A stretch of 64,000 nt of DNA. It comes from Phyllobacterium sp. T1293. Lineage in GTDB: Bacteria > Pseudomonadota > Alphaproteobacteria > Rhizobiales > Rhizobiaceae. Location of the stretch: contig NZ_CP088276.1 in the NCBI RefSeq assembly GCF_020731415.2, forward strand, positions 1 to 64,000. The letters run 5' to 3'. The position numbers and the translations under genes are program-made. The notes under the pieces are model-generated. The model was not told where the DNA came from. It made no database searches and was given only the letters and a program-made list of their open reading frames with translations. Within the stretch, counting starts at the first letter, position 1, and each line of letters starts with the position of its first letter. This document shows, in pieces, positions 55,394 through 64,000 of the stretch.

Positions 55394-56527
55394 ATGATAA
55401 AACGCATGGTGATCATGCTGATCGTCATAGGCCTGATCCTGGGCGGGATTTTTGGCTTTCAGGCATTCAAAAACCGTATGATCGCGGCGTATCTGGCTAA
55501 CCTCAAAGCGCCACCACAGACTGTTTCCACAATGACGGCGGCGATGAGCCCATGGCAGACGACCTTGCAATCTGTCGGTAGCTTCAATGCTGTTGAGGGC
55601 GCCAGTCTTTCCGCTCAGGTGCAAGGCATCGTACAGGCGATTGGCTTTCAGGATGGGCAGGACGCCAAGAAGGGCGATCTGGTGGTGCAACTGCTTGCTG
55701 ATCAGCAGATCGCTACGCTGCAACAATACCAGGCGTCGGCGGCCAATGCGCAGATCACCTATGATCGCGACTCCCAGTTGATCAAGACGAGGACCATTCC
55801 CCAAAGTCAGGTCGACGGCGATTTGGCGACCTTGAAGGCTGCGCAGGCACAGGCCGCAGCGCAGCAAGCATTGATCGATCAATATTCGATACGCGCGCCT
55901 TTCGATGGGCGTCTTGGCGTCAAGCTGGTTAGCCTCGGCCAATATCTGGCCGCGGGCACCGCTGTTGTGACATTGCAGTCGCTCGATCCGATCCAGTTTG
56001 ATTTCTCGATGCCGCAGCAGGCTCTGTCACAGGTGAAAGTTGGGCAGGCGGTGACCGCAACAGTCGACGCTTACGCCAGTCAAACCTTCTCCGGCAAGAT
56101 CACGGCAATCAGTCCTCTGGTGGACAGCCAGAGCCGCAATCTCACGCTCCGGGCAAGCTTCGCCAATCCCGATCACAAGCTATTGCCCGGTATGTTCGGC
56201 AATGTATCTGTGGTCGTCGGTGAGCCGCAAAACTATATCGCCCTGCCGCAGACCGCTGTCACCATTAATCCCTATGGCAATGTCGTCTATGTGGTGACCG
56301 ACAAGGGCAACGGCCCAGATGGAAAACCGCAATTGGTAGCCGATCAGAAGTTTGTCACCACTGGACTGGCGCGCGGCGATCAGATCGCAGTGACCAAGGG
56401 GGTGAGCGCCGGTGAGGTCGTAGTAACCTCTGGCCAGCTGAAACTGAGTAATGGTTCGCCGGTAATTATCAATAACGCGGTGCAGCCGTCGAACAATCCC
56501 GATGCAGACCCTGCAAACCCCAACTGA
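55394..56527 (+). CDS. RND efflux periplasmic adaptor (membrane fusion protein)
   Basis: The protein of about 377 residues has an N-terminal membrane anchor (MVIMLIVIGLILGGIFGF), the paired lipoyl halves (VQGIVQAIGFQDGQDAKKGD; RAPFDGRLGVKLVSLGQYL), a short helical hairpin, and a beta-barrel region (NPDHKLLPGMFGNVSVVVG). The layout is that of MdtA/MexE-like adaptors. It binds the RND pump encoded immediately downstream. ATG 55394 has GGAG 8-9 bases upstream; a GTG at 55379 is in frame. Confidence 0.9.
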   Translation: MIKRMVIMLIVIGLILGGIFGFQAFKNRMIAAYLANLKAPPQTVSTMTAAMSPWQTTLQSVGSFNAVEGASLSAQVQGIVQAIGFQDGQDAKKGDLVVQLLADQQIATLQQYQASAANAQITYDRDSQLIKTRTIPQSQVDGDLATLKAAQAQAAAQQALIDQYSIRAPFDGRLGVKLVSLGQYLAAGTAVVTLQSLDPIQFDFSMPQQALSQVKVGQAVTATVDAYASQTFSGKITAISPLVDSQSRNLTLRASFANPDHKLLPGMFGNVSVVVGEPQNYIALPQTAVTINPYGNVVYVVTDKGNGPDGKPQLVADQKFVTTGLARGDQIAVTKGVSAGEVVVTSGQLKLSNGSPVIINNAVQPSNNPDADPANPN

Positions 56528-56536
56528 GGCGTGGCG

Positions 56537-59500
56537 ATGAATATCACCGACATCTTCATTCGGCGCCCGGTTCTGGCCCTGGTCGTGAGTGCGTTAATTA
56601 TCGTGATCGGCTACCAGTCGTTCCGCTCCCTGACGGTACGCCAATACCCCCAAACCCAGAATGCCGTCGTCACAGTGACCACCGTATATTCGGGCGCTGC
56701 ACCCGACGTCATTGCCGGCTTCATCACCACACCGCTCGAAAACGCCATCGCGCAAGCGAATGGCATCGACTACATGACCTCGACGAGTACCAGCGGTACG
56801 TCAGTCATCACCGTGAACCTGCGCCTGAATTATGAGGCGGACGCGGCAATGACGGAAATAAACGCGAAGGTGTCGTCGGTCATCAATCAACTGCCGTCGG
56901 GCACGCAACAACCCACCATGTCGGTTTCCGTCGGTCAGACAATCGATGCAATGTATATCGGTTTCCGCAGCGATGTTCTGGCGAGTAACCAGATCACCGA
57001 CTATCTGTCGCGCGTGGTCCAACCCAAATTGCAAACAGTCACCGGTGTTCAGACAGCCGAAATCCTCGGCGGAAGAACATTCGCATTGAGGGCCTGGCTG
57101 AAACCCGACAAGCTGGCCGCCTATGGACTAACCGCTGGCGACGTTCGAGCTGCACTTTCTGATAACAACTACATCTCCGGTATTGGCACCACGCGCAGCC
57201 AGATGACCCAGACGGTGCTCACTGCGCAGACCGATCTGCATTCGGCCGACGAATTCAATGAAATGGTGGTCAAGCAGATTGGCAGTACTATCGTACGCTT
57301 GAAGGATGTTGCCACTGTTGCGCTCGGATCGCAGAACCCCGACGTTCAGGTTGGGTTTGACGCGCAGACGGGTGTCTTCATCGGCATCCAGATCGCGCCG
57401 ACGGCAAATCTACTCGATGTGATCGCGGGTGTGCGTGCGGTGTTTCCCGGTATTCAGGCGCAGCTGCCGCAGGGGCTAGAGGGCTACATCGTCTACGATT
57501 CCAGCACCTTCGTCACGACGTCGATTGACGAGGTTGTGAAAAGTCTGGTCGAGGCCTTGGTGATCGTCATCTTCGTGGTGTTCGCGTTTCTCGGTTCGCC
57601 GCGCTCGGTCGCAATTCCTATCGTCGCCATACCACTATCGCTGGTTGGTACCTTCGCCATGATGCTGGTCTTCGGCTTTTCCATAAACCTTCTGACGTTG
57701 CTTGCTTTGGTGCTGGCCATCGGCCTTGTGGTCGACGATGCCATCATTGTGGTGGAAAACGTCAACCGTCACATCGAGGAAGGTGCGCCGCCGATGCAGG
57801 CGGCGTTGGCTGCCGCGCACGAGTTGGTTGGGCCGATCCTTGCCATGACCGTCGTGCTGATCGCCGTCTATGTGCCGATCGGCTTTCAGGGCGGCCTGAC
57901 TGGTGCCCTTTTTACAGAATTCGCTTTCACTCTGGTTGGCGCTGTAACCGTCTCCATGATCATCGCACTGACCCTGACGCCGATGATGTGCTCGCGTATT
58001 CTGAAACCGCATCTGACCGACCGCAGTGGTTGGGAGGAGCGTATCTCGGATTTCATCGATCGCCGTTTCTCGGAGATCCATCGGCCCTATGTGCGCATCC
58101 TGCATGGTAGTCTGAATACGGTACCGGTGACGCTGTTATTCGCGGCGATCATCCTCGGCAGTATTTACTTCCTTTATGCCAGCGCCAAGAACGAGCTTGC
58201 TCCAAATGAAGATCAGGGCTTTCTTGGAGCGCAGGTGACCAATGCGCCCAATGCGACGCTTGAGCAGAAGGTGCTCAATTCGGATCAGGTCTCCAAGATA
58301 TTCCGCAGTTTTCCGGAAACTGACAAGACTCTGCAGGTGGAAGCGCCGGGCACCTCGTTTGAGGGCATGGTGCTGAAGCCATGGGACCAACGCAAAAGGA
58401 CAGCGAATGATCTGCAGCCACTGGTGCAGGCTGAAATGGCGAAAATCGCTGGAGGTCAAGCGGTGGTCTTCCAGATACCGCCACTGCCGGGTGCCAGCGG
58501 TCTGCCCGTACAGTTCGCCATCGGTAGCACGGGAAGCTTCGATCAGCTTAATGATGTGTCCAATACATTTCTGCAGGAAGCACAGAAGTCCGGATTGTTT
58601 GTCTTCCTGACAAAGGATCTTAACATCGACAATCCGCAATATTCGATCCAGATCGACCGCAGCAAAGCATCGTCACTTGGCCTCTCCATGAGCAGTGTAG
58701 GTGCGGCGCTCGCATCTATGCTGGGCGGCGGCTATGTCAATTATTTCAGCATCGATAACCGCTCCTATCAGGTTATTCCGCAGGTGGAGCAGCGGTCACG
58801 CCAGACTATCGATCAGATCATGAACTATCCGATCGCAAGCGTGAATGGTGCGAAGATCCCGCTCTCGGCGATTGCAACGGTGAAACTCCAGGCGACCCCG
58901 CGCTCGGTCGCGCATTTCCAGCAATTGAACTCTGCCACCATCGCTGGCGTGCCGGCGCCAGGCGTTGCCGTCGGTGATGCTCTGGACACTCTCAAGTCGA
59001 TTGCGGCACGCACACTGCCACAGGGCTACACGGTCGACTATGGCGGCCAGTCGCGCCAGTTCGTGCAGGAATCCAGTGGTATGGCGACCACGTTCGCCCT
59101 CGCGCTGATTATCGTTTTTCTGGCGCTGTCGGCACAGTTCAACAGTTTCCGCGATCCGCTGATCATTCTCGTATCAGTGCCCATGTCGATTGCAGGTGCG
59201 CTCGCCTTCATTAGCCTTGGCATCGGCGGCGCAACGATGAACATCTATACTCAGGTTGGATTGGTTACCCTGATGGGACTGATCAGCAAGCATGGCATTC
59301 TCATCGTTGAGGTCGCCAACACGCTGCAAGCATCTGGAAAATCGAAGCGCGAGGCGGTCGAAGGTGCCTGCGGTATCCGGTTGCGTCCGATTCTGATGAC
59401 AACCGGCGCTATGGTTCTGGGTGTGGTGCCGCTCATTCTGGCCAGCGGAGCGGGTGCAGCTGCTCGCTTTAACATGGGGTTGGTGATCGCCACCGGACTG

Positions 59501-59611
59501 GCCATCGGCACATTGTTCACGCTCTTTGTGGTGCCTGCGGTTTACATGCTGCTGGCCGAGGATCACCGCAAGCAGGATGCATCAGAAGCAGAGCCGGCTC
59601 CCGCGCATTGA
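56537..59611 (+). CDS. RND multidrug efflux pump
   Basis: The protein of about 1024 residues has twelve predicted helices and two large periplasmic loops. It opens with MNITDIFIRRPVLALVV and has the proton-relay helix GLVVDDAIIVVENVNRH with both Asp residues, the R/K-rich CGIRLRPILMTTGAMVLG stretch and TLFTLFVVPAVYMLLAE at the end. It belongs to the HAE1/MdtB-like branch. It forms a two-gene operon with the adaptor; no outer-membrane channel is adjacent, so it must use one encoded elsewhere. ATG 56537 has GAGG 7 bases upstream. Confidence 0.93.
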   Translation: MNITDIFIRRPVLALVVSALIIVIGYQSFRSLTVRQYPQTQNAVVTVTTVYSGAAPDVIAGFITTPLENAIAQANGIDYMTSTSTSGTSVITVNLRLNYEADAAMTEINAKVSSVINQLPSGTQQPTMSVSVGQTIDAMYIGFRSDVLASNQITDYLSRVVQPKLQTVTGVQTAEILGGRTFALRAWLKPDKLAAYGLTAGDVRAALSDNNYISGIGTTRSQMTQTVLTAQTDLHSADEFNEMVVKQIGSTIVRLKDVATVALGSQNPDVQVGFDAQTGVFIGIQIAPTANLLDVIAGVRAVFPGIQAQLPQGLEGYIVYDSSTFVTTSIDEVVKSLVEALVIVIFVVFAFLGSPRSVAIPIVAIPLSLVGTFAMMLVFGFSINLLTLLALVLAIGLVVDDAIIVVENVNRHIEEGAPPMQAALAAAHELVGPILAMTVVLIAVYVPIGFQGGLTGALFTEFAFTLVGAVTVSMIIALTLTPMMCSRILKPHLTDRSGWEERISDFIDRRFSEIHRPYVRILHGSLNTVPVTLLFAAIILGSIYFLYASAKNELAPNEDQGFLGAQVTNAPNATLEQKVLNSDQVSKIFRSFPETDKTLQVEAPGTSFEGMVLKPWDQRKRTANDLQPLVQAEMAKIAGGQAVVFQIPPLPGASGLPVQFAIGSTGSFDQLNDVSNTFLQEAQKSGLFVFLTKDLNIDNPQYSIQIDRSKASSLGLSMSSVGAALASMLGGGYVNYFSIDNRSYQVIPQVEQRSRQTIDQIMNYPIASVNGAKIPLSAIATVKLQATPRSVAHFQQLNSATIAGVPAPGVAVGDALDTLKSIAARTLPQGYTVDYGGQSRQFVQESSGMATTFALALIIVFLALSAQFNSFRDPLIILVSVPMSIAGALAFISLGIGGATMNIYTQVGLVTLMGLISKHGILIVEVANTLQASGKSKREAVEGACGIRLRPILMTTGAMVLGVVPLILASGAGAAARFNMGLVIATGLAIGTLFTLFVVPAVYMLLAEDHRKQDASEAEPAPAH

Positions 59612-59647
59612 TGCGGGATTATCCTGAAGTGCTGGAGGCGTTATTTT

Positions 59648-60298
59648 TCATCCGGTTGATGCGGCGGTGAACACCATCAGCTGAGCGGCGAAAGCACGCT
59701 TATATGCGGGGCGTGCTTCGCCGCGCGCGACATAGGCAGATAGATTTGGATACTCGTCTAGTATCCCTGATATTCTTAACCTGAGCAGCACATGCACCAT
59801 CATCAGGTCCCCGGCGCTGAAAGCGCCATCGAGCCACTCGGTATTGCCCAGCCGGGCGGAAAGCTCTGCCAAGCGCTCACGAATACGATCATCAATGAGG
59901 GGCATGCGCTGTGCGCTCCAGCTCCTGTCGCTCTCTGCAAACTTGGCAACTTGACGCTCAATAATCGGTGCCTCCACCGTACCAACAGCAGCAAACATCC
60001 ACGCGATTGCGCGTGCCCGGCCATTGGCATCATCAGGCAAGAGGCCCGGATAGCGCTGTGCAATATGGAACACGATTGCTCCAGACTCGAACAGAGCAAG
60101 ATCGCCTTCTTCATAGGTTGGAATCTGCCCGAACGGGTGCAGTGCCAGATGTGCGGGCTCTTTCATCGCCTTGAATGAAACAAGACGGACGTCATAGGGC
60201 TGGCCCACTTCCTCAAGGGCCCAGCGGACACGCATGTCACGCGCCAGACCTTGGCCCCTATCGGGCGAGCGTTCAAACGCGGTAATTGTGATAGTCAT
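59648..60298 (-). CDS. Glutathione S-transferase
   Basis: The 216-residue protein has the thioredoxin-like N-terminal domain (VRWALEEVGQPYDVRLVSF, the cis-Pro region GQIPTYEEGDLALFESGAI) and the all-helical C-terminal domain with the N-capping pattern FSAGDLMMVHVLLRL. The class cannot be fixed without alignment. GGAG lies 6-8 bases before the ATG. It ends close to the RND pump gene and is convergent with it. Confidence 0.9.
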   Translation of the reverse strand: MTITITAFERSPDRGQGLARDMRVRWALEEVGQPYDVRLVSFKAMKEPAHLALHPFGQIPTYEEGDLALFESGAIVFHIAQRYPGLLPDDANGRARAIAWMFAAVGTVEAPIIERQVAKFAESDRSWSAQRMPLIDDRIRERLAELSARLGNTEWLDGAFSAGDLMMVHVLLRLRISGILDEYPNLSAYVARGEARPAYKRAFAAQLMVFTAASTG

Positions 60299-60770
60299 CG
60301 CTATTCTCCATTGCTTGTCTGTCTTGAAGACGAATGGCTAAACGAAATTCCGACACTTCATGCGCGAGATAATCTTCCGGGCCAGTTCATGCGCAGGTAA
60401 TGGCGATTGTCGAAAACGGCAGTAACGCGTTTGGGGTACTAACAACATTGCGCCACCAGCTGTATCTAGCAGGAAATTGTTCGCACGATGTTGACTGGAT
60501 GTTTATACCAAAGGCAACGCGTTTTAGTTCCAAATTGGTTCAACGCGCTTTTATCGCATTAATACGGAAGCTGAGCCGGAGTTCAGTCAATAGCGGAAGC
60601 CTAATAGGCAATACGTATCGCGATATGCTATCAGAAGAAAGATTAGATCGTGTTGCCAAACAACAGCCATCGGTCAGTATTGACGATAGCAGCCTACGCA
60701 TCTGTGGACAGTTGGATCGGCATAAATCCGATTCATCCCCATTCTCAGTACACGTAAATCGAGGTCACTC
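60299..60770. other. Intergenic region upstream of the agmatine-deiminase-family gene
   Basis: About 470 bases. A rightward frame at 60400-60774 is open but has no ribosome-binding site and no recognisable motif, so I do not call it. The stretch presumably holds divergent promoters for the GST and deiminase genes. Confidence 0.35.
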
Positions 60771-61865
60771 ATGATAACCCGCCGCAATATTCTCAAAGCA
60801 ACCTCTGGCATCATGCTTGCCAGTGCAATTGGTAGGAGCACAACGATGGCATTCGCCGCTGATAGTGATTGGCATATGCCTGATGAGGGTGATCCGCATA
60901 CGGCGACATGGATGGCTTTTGGGCCCAGTGAAGATGTCTGGGGCAAGAAACTCATGCGTGGCGCGCAGAACAATCTGGCGTTGATTGCAAAAGCCATTTC
61001 TGCCCATGAGCAAGTGAATATGCTTGTGCGCGAAGAGGACCATGAAACAGCAGAGCGCCTATGCGGTTCTGCGGTTAACTTGTTCGTCCACGAGATTGAT
61101 GATTTGTGGATGCGCGACACCGGCCCAGTGTTCGTCAAGAACAGCGCGGGCAAACTGGCTGGCGTTGATTTCAACTTCAACGGCTGGGGCAACAAGCAGG
61201 AACACGACGGCGACGCTGAAGTGGCGGAGTTCGTCACAGACAAGGCGAACGTCGAAACACTGCGCACCAAGCTCATCCTTGAAGGTGGCGGTATCGAAGT
61301 GGATGGCAAGGGAACAGCCATCATTACGGAGAGCTGTGTGCTGAACAAGAACCGTAATCCTGGTGTCAGCAAGGAACAGTGCGAGGCCGAACTGAGCCGC
61401 CTTCTGGGGCTCAAGAAGATCATCTGGTTGCCGGGGATTAAAGGCAAAGACATCACTGATGGTCATACGGATTTCTACGCCCGTTTCATCAGTCCCGGTG
61501 TCGTTGTTGCCGGACTTGACAATGATCCGTCCTCCTATGATCACGCGGTCACGAAACGGCATCTCGAAATCCTCAAGGATGCCACTGATGGCGCTGGGCA
61601 GAAGCTCAAGATCATTGTCATACCGGGACCAAGCAGCGTGCGCTCGCAATATGAGAACAAGGAGTTCGCTGCCGGTTACATCAATTTCTATCTGTGCAAC
61701 GGCGCAGTCATCGTGCCTGAATTTGGTGATGCAAAGGCTGATCGTTACTGCCGTGATGCATTGAAAGATGCCTTGCCCAACCGCGAGATCGTTCAATTGA
61801 ATATCGATGCGATTGCGGCTGGGGGCGGTGGCATTCACTGCACGACACAGCAACAGCCTGCGTAA
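60771..61865 (+). CDS. Tat-exported agmatine deiminase family protein
   Basis: The 364-residue protein belongs to the agmatine/peptidyl-arginine deiminase (PAD) family. It shows IDDLWMRDTGPV (Asp contacts), LEGGGIEVDGKG, DGHTD and the catalytic Cys in GGGGIHCTTQQQP (C357), so it should be active. A twin-arginine leader (TRRNILKATSGIMLASAIG, cleavage after AFA or AFAA) indicates folded export to the periplasm, which is unusual for a deiminase acting on cytosolic agmatine. The reaction would yield N-carbamoylputrescine. It sits next to a Pot-type polyamine importer. AGGT precedes the ATG. Confidence 0.9.
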   Translation: MITRRNILKATSGIMLASAIGRSTTMAFAADSDWHMPDEGDPHTATWMAFGPSEDVWGKKLMRGAQNNLALIAKAISAHEQVNMLVREEDHETAERLCGSAVNLFVHEIDDLWMRDTGPVFVKNSAGKLAGVDFNFNGWGNKQEHDGDAEVAEFVTDKANVETLRTKLILEGGGIEVDGKGTAIITESCVLNKNRNPGVSKEQCEAELSRLLGLKKIIWLPGIKGKDITDGHTDFYARFISPGVVVAGLDNDPSSYDHAVTKRHLEILKDATDGAGQKLKIIVIPGPSSVRSQYENKEFAAGYINFYLCNGAVIVPEFGDAKADRYCRDALKDALPNREIVQLNIDAIAAGGGGIHCTTQQQPA

Positions 61866-61934
61866 GCTCTGATACGTCTGTTTTGTTCGTTTTCGTTGAA
61901 ATCAGGTTCCGGTATCTGTTCGCATGAGAGGATA

Positions 61935-62059
61935 CGGGAACCCGAGCTTACTCGGTTATATCAGGACAGGACGGCATACCCCAACTGGGTGACTCACGTC
62001 GCAGTGAGGTCGGTCGCATACTACTCAAGACGCCATCAATAATAATGGGGAAGGCGTCT
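61935..62059 (+). promoter_or_regulatory. Structured leader upstream of the polyamine-type ABC operon
   Basis: Three successive short hairpins can form here: CCGAG/CTCGG near 61942-61955, CTCAC/GTGAG near 61993-62008, and AGACGCC (62028-62034) with GGCGTCT (62053-62059). The last ends 6 bases before the AGGAGGT ribosome-binding site at 62066-62072. The arrangement could control translation. Function and ligand are unknown. Confidence 0.35.
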
Positions 62060-62081
62060 ACTTCGAGGAGGTATGTTCCTG

Positions 62082-63263
62082 ATGGTAATAGCCGCTTTCC
62101 GTCGTAATACGGCGCTGGGGTCGGATGCACCGGTACGTGTAGAGCGAAGCAGCGGTGAGACCGCACCTGCAATTCAGATTGCAGCCGAGGTAACGGGCCT
62201 TCAGAAAGTCTACAATCCGTCAACACCGCAAGCTTTTCAGGCACTGAAAGATATCAATCTGACAATTCGCTCCAATGAGTTCTTCACTCTGTTGGGGCCA
62301 TCAGGGTGTGGGAAAACAACACTTCTGCGTATCCTTGGCGGCTTCGAAGCCATGACCGAGGGAACGTGCCGGATCTTTGGTCAGGATGTGAGTTTGTTAC
62401 CGCCCGAGGCAAGGCCGGTGAATACCGTTTTCCAGCAATATGCCCTGTTCCCTCATATGACCGTGCGTCGCAATATTGCTTTTGGGTTGGAAATGCTTGG
62501 TCGGCCAAAATCCGAGCTTAACAGCATCGTTGATAGGATGCTGGCCCTGGTAAGCATGACTGATTATGCGGATCGCAAGCCGGATCATCTCTCGGGTGGT
62601 CAGCGTCAGCGCGTTGCATTGGCCCGCGCCTTGGCGCCACAACCTAAATTGCTGCTGCTCGACGAACCGCTTTCCGCGCTTGATTTGAAACTGCGGCAGA
62701 AAATGCGGTTGGAGCTGAAAGCACTTCAGCGTGAAACCGGGATCACTTTCATTTTCGTGACGCACGATCAGGAAGAGGCCCTTGCAATGAGTGATCGCGT
62801 AGCGGTGCTCAGTGATGGTCGCCTCCAACAGGTCGGTACACCGGAAGAAATCTACGAACAGCCGCAAAGCCGCTTTGTGGCTGATTTCATTGGTGAGTCC
62901 AATTTGCTCTGCGCAACAGTCAATCGCATCGACGGTGCATCGATCGAGTTTGGACTTGCGGGCCTTGGCTCTGTGAATCTGAATTGCAGTGAGGCTCTGC
63001 AACCCGGACAAGAAGTGACGCTCTCCATACGCCCTGAGCGTATAGCGCTTTCAGCGGTGCGTGGGCAGTGTGGTCTTGGTCCGGCTGTTATTTTTGATCG
63101 CACCTATCTTGGCAATGCAGTCGAGTATCATCTGCGTGCAGGTGAGCAAACATTGACTGTGCGTTCGCCGCGCGGAGGGCTTCGTGGCCTTCAGGATTTT
63201 GCGCCGGGGGACAGCGTGTTTTTGGGATTCGAGCCAAATGCAGCAAAGGTGCTGACAACATGA
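62082..63263 (+). CDS. potA: Polyamine-type ABC importer ATPase (PotA-like)
   Basis: The protein of about 393 residues has an ABC domain (Walker [13 protein letters not shown]-loop [12 protein letters not shown], signature [14 protein letters not shown], Walker [15 protein letters not shown], switch His [10 protein letters not shown]) and a C-terminal TOBE/OB region ([18 protein letters not shown]). The pattern is PotA/FbpC/UgpC type; PotA is favoured by the adjacent PotB-like permease and deiminase. ATG 62082 is chosen because the AGGAGGT site at 62066-62072 abuts the earlier ATG 62073. The stop overlaps the next ATG (ATGA). Confidence 0.88.
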   Translation: MVIAAFRRNTALGSDAPVRVERSSGETAPAIQIAAEVTGLQKVYNPSTPQAFQALKDINLTIRSNEFFTLLGPSGCGKTTLLRILGGFEAMTEGTCRIFGQDVSLLPPEARPVNTVFQQYALFPHMTVRRNIAFGLEMLGRPKSELNSIVDRMLALVSMTDYADRKPDHLSGGQRQRVALARALAPQPKLLLLDEPLSALDLKLRQKMRLELKALQRETGITFIFVTHDQEEALAMSDRVAVLSDGRLQQVGTPEEIYEQPQSRFVADFIGESNLLCATVNRIDGASIEFGLAGLGSVNLNCSEALQPGQEVTLSIRPERIALSAVRGQCGLGPAVIFDRTYLGNAVEYHLRAGEQTLTVRSPRGGLRGLQDFAPGDSVFLGFEPNAAKVLTT

Positions 63264-64000
63264 CAGCACAAGCCGGGTTGCGATCCCCATTGCGTGTTTC
63301 GAAGCGACTGGCTTTTACTGGGCTTTTGCTGCCTGCAGTTGGCGTCATCACCATATTCATGATTGCTCCGGTCGCGATTGTGTTTGTCTATTCGTTTCTC
63401 GAGCCCGCCCGCTACGGCGGAGTGGTCTGGAATTTCTCCGTCGAGGGATATCTTCAGATCCTGTTCGAACGGGATTTCGTGGACGGAAGCCTTCAATTCT
63501 CGGCTGATTATCTGGTGATCCTGTGGCGGTCGGTGTTTCAGGCGGCAATCTGCACTGTCCTCTGCCTCATGATCAGCGTGCCAACAGCTTATTTCATTGC
63601 CACACGATCCGAGCGCACGAAGCCAATATGGATCTTTCTGATTACGGTGCCCTATTGGGTGAACCTTTTGATCCGGACGATCGCGCTGCTTTTCATTCTG
63701 CGGGACGACGGTCCGCTCAATAAGGTTATCATGATGACCGGGCTCACAAACAGTCCGTTGCCGCTAAGCTATAACAATTTTGCCATAGGCTTGGGACTGG
63801 TCTACAGCTTTTTGCCCTTTATGGTTCTGCCGCTCTATTCGGCATTTGAGCGGTTTGATTTCCGATTGCTGGAAGCAGCTTACGATCTTTATGCCTCGCG
63901 CCGAGTGGCCTTCTTTAAAATCGTTTTGCCAGTGATGCGCCCCGGTTTGATCGCCGGAAGTCTGCTCGTTTTCATTCCATCGATTGGCTCCTATCTCGCG
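63260..64000 (+). CDS. potB: Polyamine-type ABC permease (PotB-like), cut by window edge
   Basis: The visible 247 codons start with a basic stretch and a long helix ([20 protein letters not shown]), followed by the PotB-like segments [20 protein letters not shown] and [20 protein letters not shown]. The EAA coupling loop reads [20 protein letters not shown]. The frame is open at the right edge, so the C-terminus and probably PotC and PotD genes lie outside. It is translationally coupled to the ATPase gene. Confidence 0.9.
   Translation, partial: MTAQAGLRSPLRVSKRLAFTGLLLPAVGVITIFMIAPVAIVFVYSFLEPARYGGVVWNFSVEGYLQILFERDFVDGSLQFSADYLVILWRSVFQAAICTVLCLMISVPTAYFIATRSERTKPIWIFLITVPYWVNLLIRTIALLFILRDDGPLNKVIMMTGLTNSPLPLSYNNFAIGLGLVYSFLPFMVLPLYSAFERFDFRLLEAAYDLYASRRVAFFKIVLPVMRPGLIAGSLLVFIPSIGSYLA

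Noticed and set aside
60400..60774. A 124-codon rightward frame before the deiminase gene
   Set aside because: No ribosome-binding site, no motif, and it overlaps the deiminase start; more likely promoter region.

Overview
The window looks like a chromosomal stretch from an alphaproteobacterium of the order Hyphomicrobiales (rhizobia/Brucella/Ochrobactrum side). The reasons are an AapJ-type amino acid binding protein, an HWE histidine kinase, promoter-like GGAAC-N16/17-CGTT motifs of the EcfG general stress type, a TGA-N9-TCA motif of the RirA type in front of an iron-uptake operon, DUF6894, and frequent ATGA-type start/stop overlaps. Most of it is accessory: transport, efflux, stress and toxin-antitoxin genes. 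No rRNA, tRNA, CRISPR array or complete insertion sequence was recognised.

Layout. 0-5 kb: the start of a secreted surface protein (leftward, cut by the window edge), a decayed IS3-type transposase fragment, and a very large LysM-like protein gene broken by a one-base frameshift. 5-10.6 kb: two small membrane proteins, a methyltransferase, and a leftward four-gene siderophore/iron ABC operon behind a RirA-type operator. 11-15.4 kb: a NodT lipoprotein, DevC/MacB-type permease, ATPase and HlyD adaptor forming one efflux operon. 15.8-22.4 kb: a Tat-exported bicupin oxalate decarboxylase, a protein with a domain resembling plant IQM proteins, a DUF305 protein, a YVTN beta-propeller, a GlxA-type regulator and an unknown gene. 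22.6-29.5 kb: a LysR regulator divergent from a tightly overlapped operon of LamB/YcsF, biotin carrier, biotin carboxylase, AHS1 and AHS2 proteins, followed by an NCS1 permease. This reads as a split biotin-dependent carboxylase/amide-hydrolase route for a cyclic amide or ureide.

29.8-31.5 kb: a hipBA module whose promoter carries four 18-bp operators exactly 27 bp apart. 31.5-40.4 kb: a stress region with a C39-like protease-fold protein, a PAS-HWE kinase, a 45-residue membrane peptide, a YciF-like protein, an iron-transport (P19-like) domain protein, topoisomerase IB, DUF6894, a Crp/Fnr regulator, an SLC13 permease and a DAO-type oxidoreductase. Several of these have EcfG-like promoters. 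40.5-47.6 kb: a DeoR regulator, an LLM oxidoreductase and several unknown membrane or secreted proteins. 48-52.7 kb: an orphan AapJ-like binding protein beside a 1017-residue fusion (kinase, M23-like and class-III aminotransferase domains) with a divergent Lrp regulator. 52.8-59.6 kb: a Dyp-type peroxidase, an orphan Hcp, and an RND efflux adaptor/pump pair. 59.6-64 kb: a glutathione S-transferase, a Tat-exported agmatine-deiminase-family enzyme, and the start of a polyamine-type ABC transporter operon that leaves the window.

All calls come from reading the sequence and translations; no database search was run. Start codons were chosen by ribosome-binding-site spacing where possible and are stated as choices.
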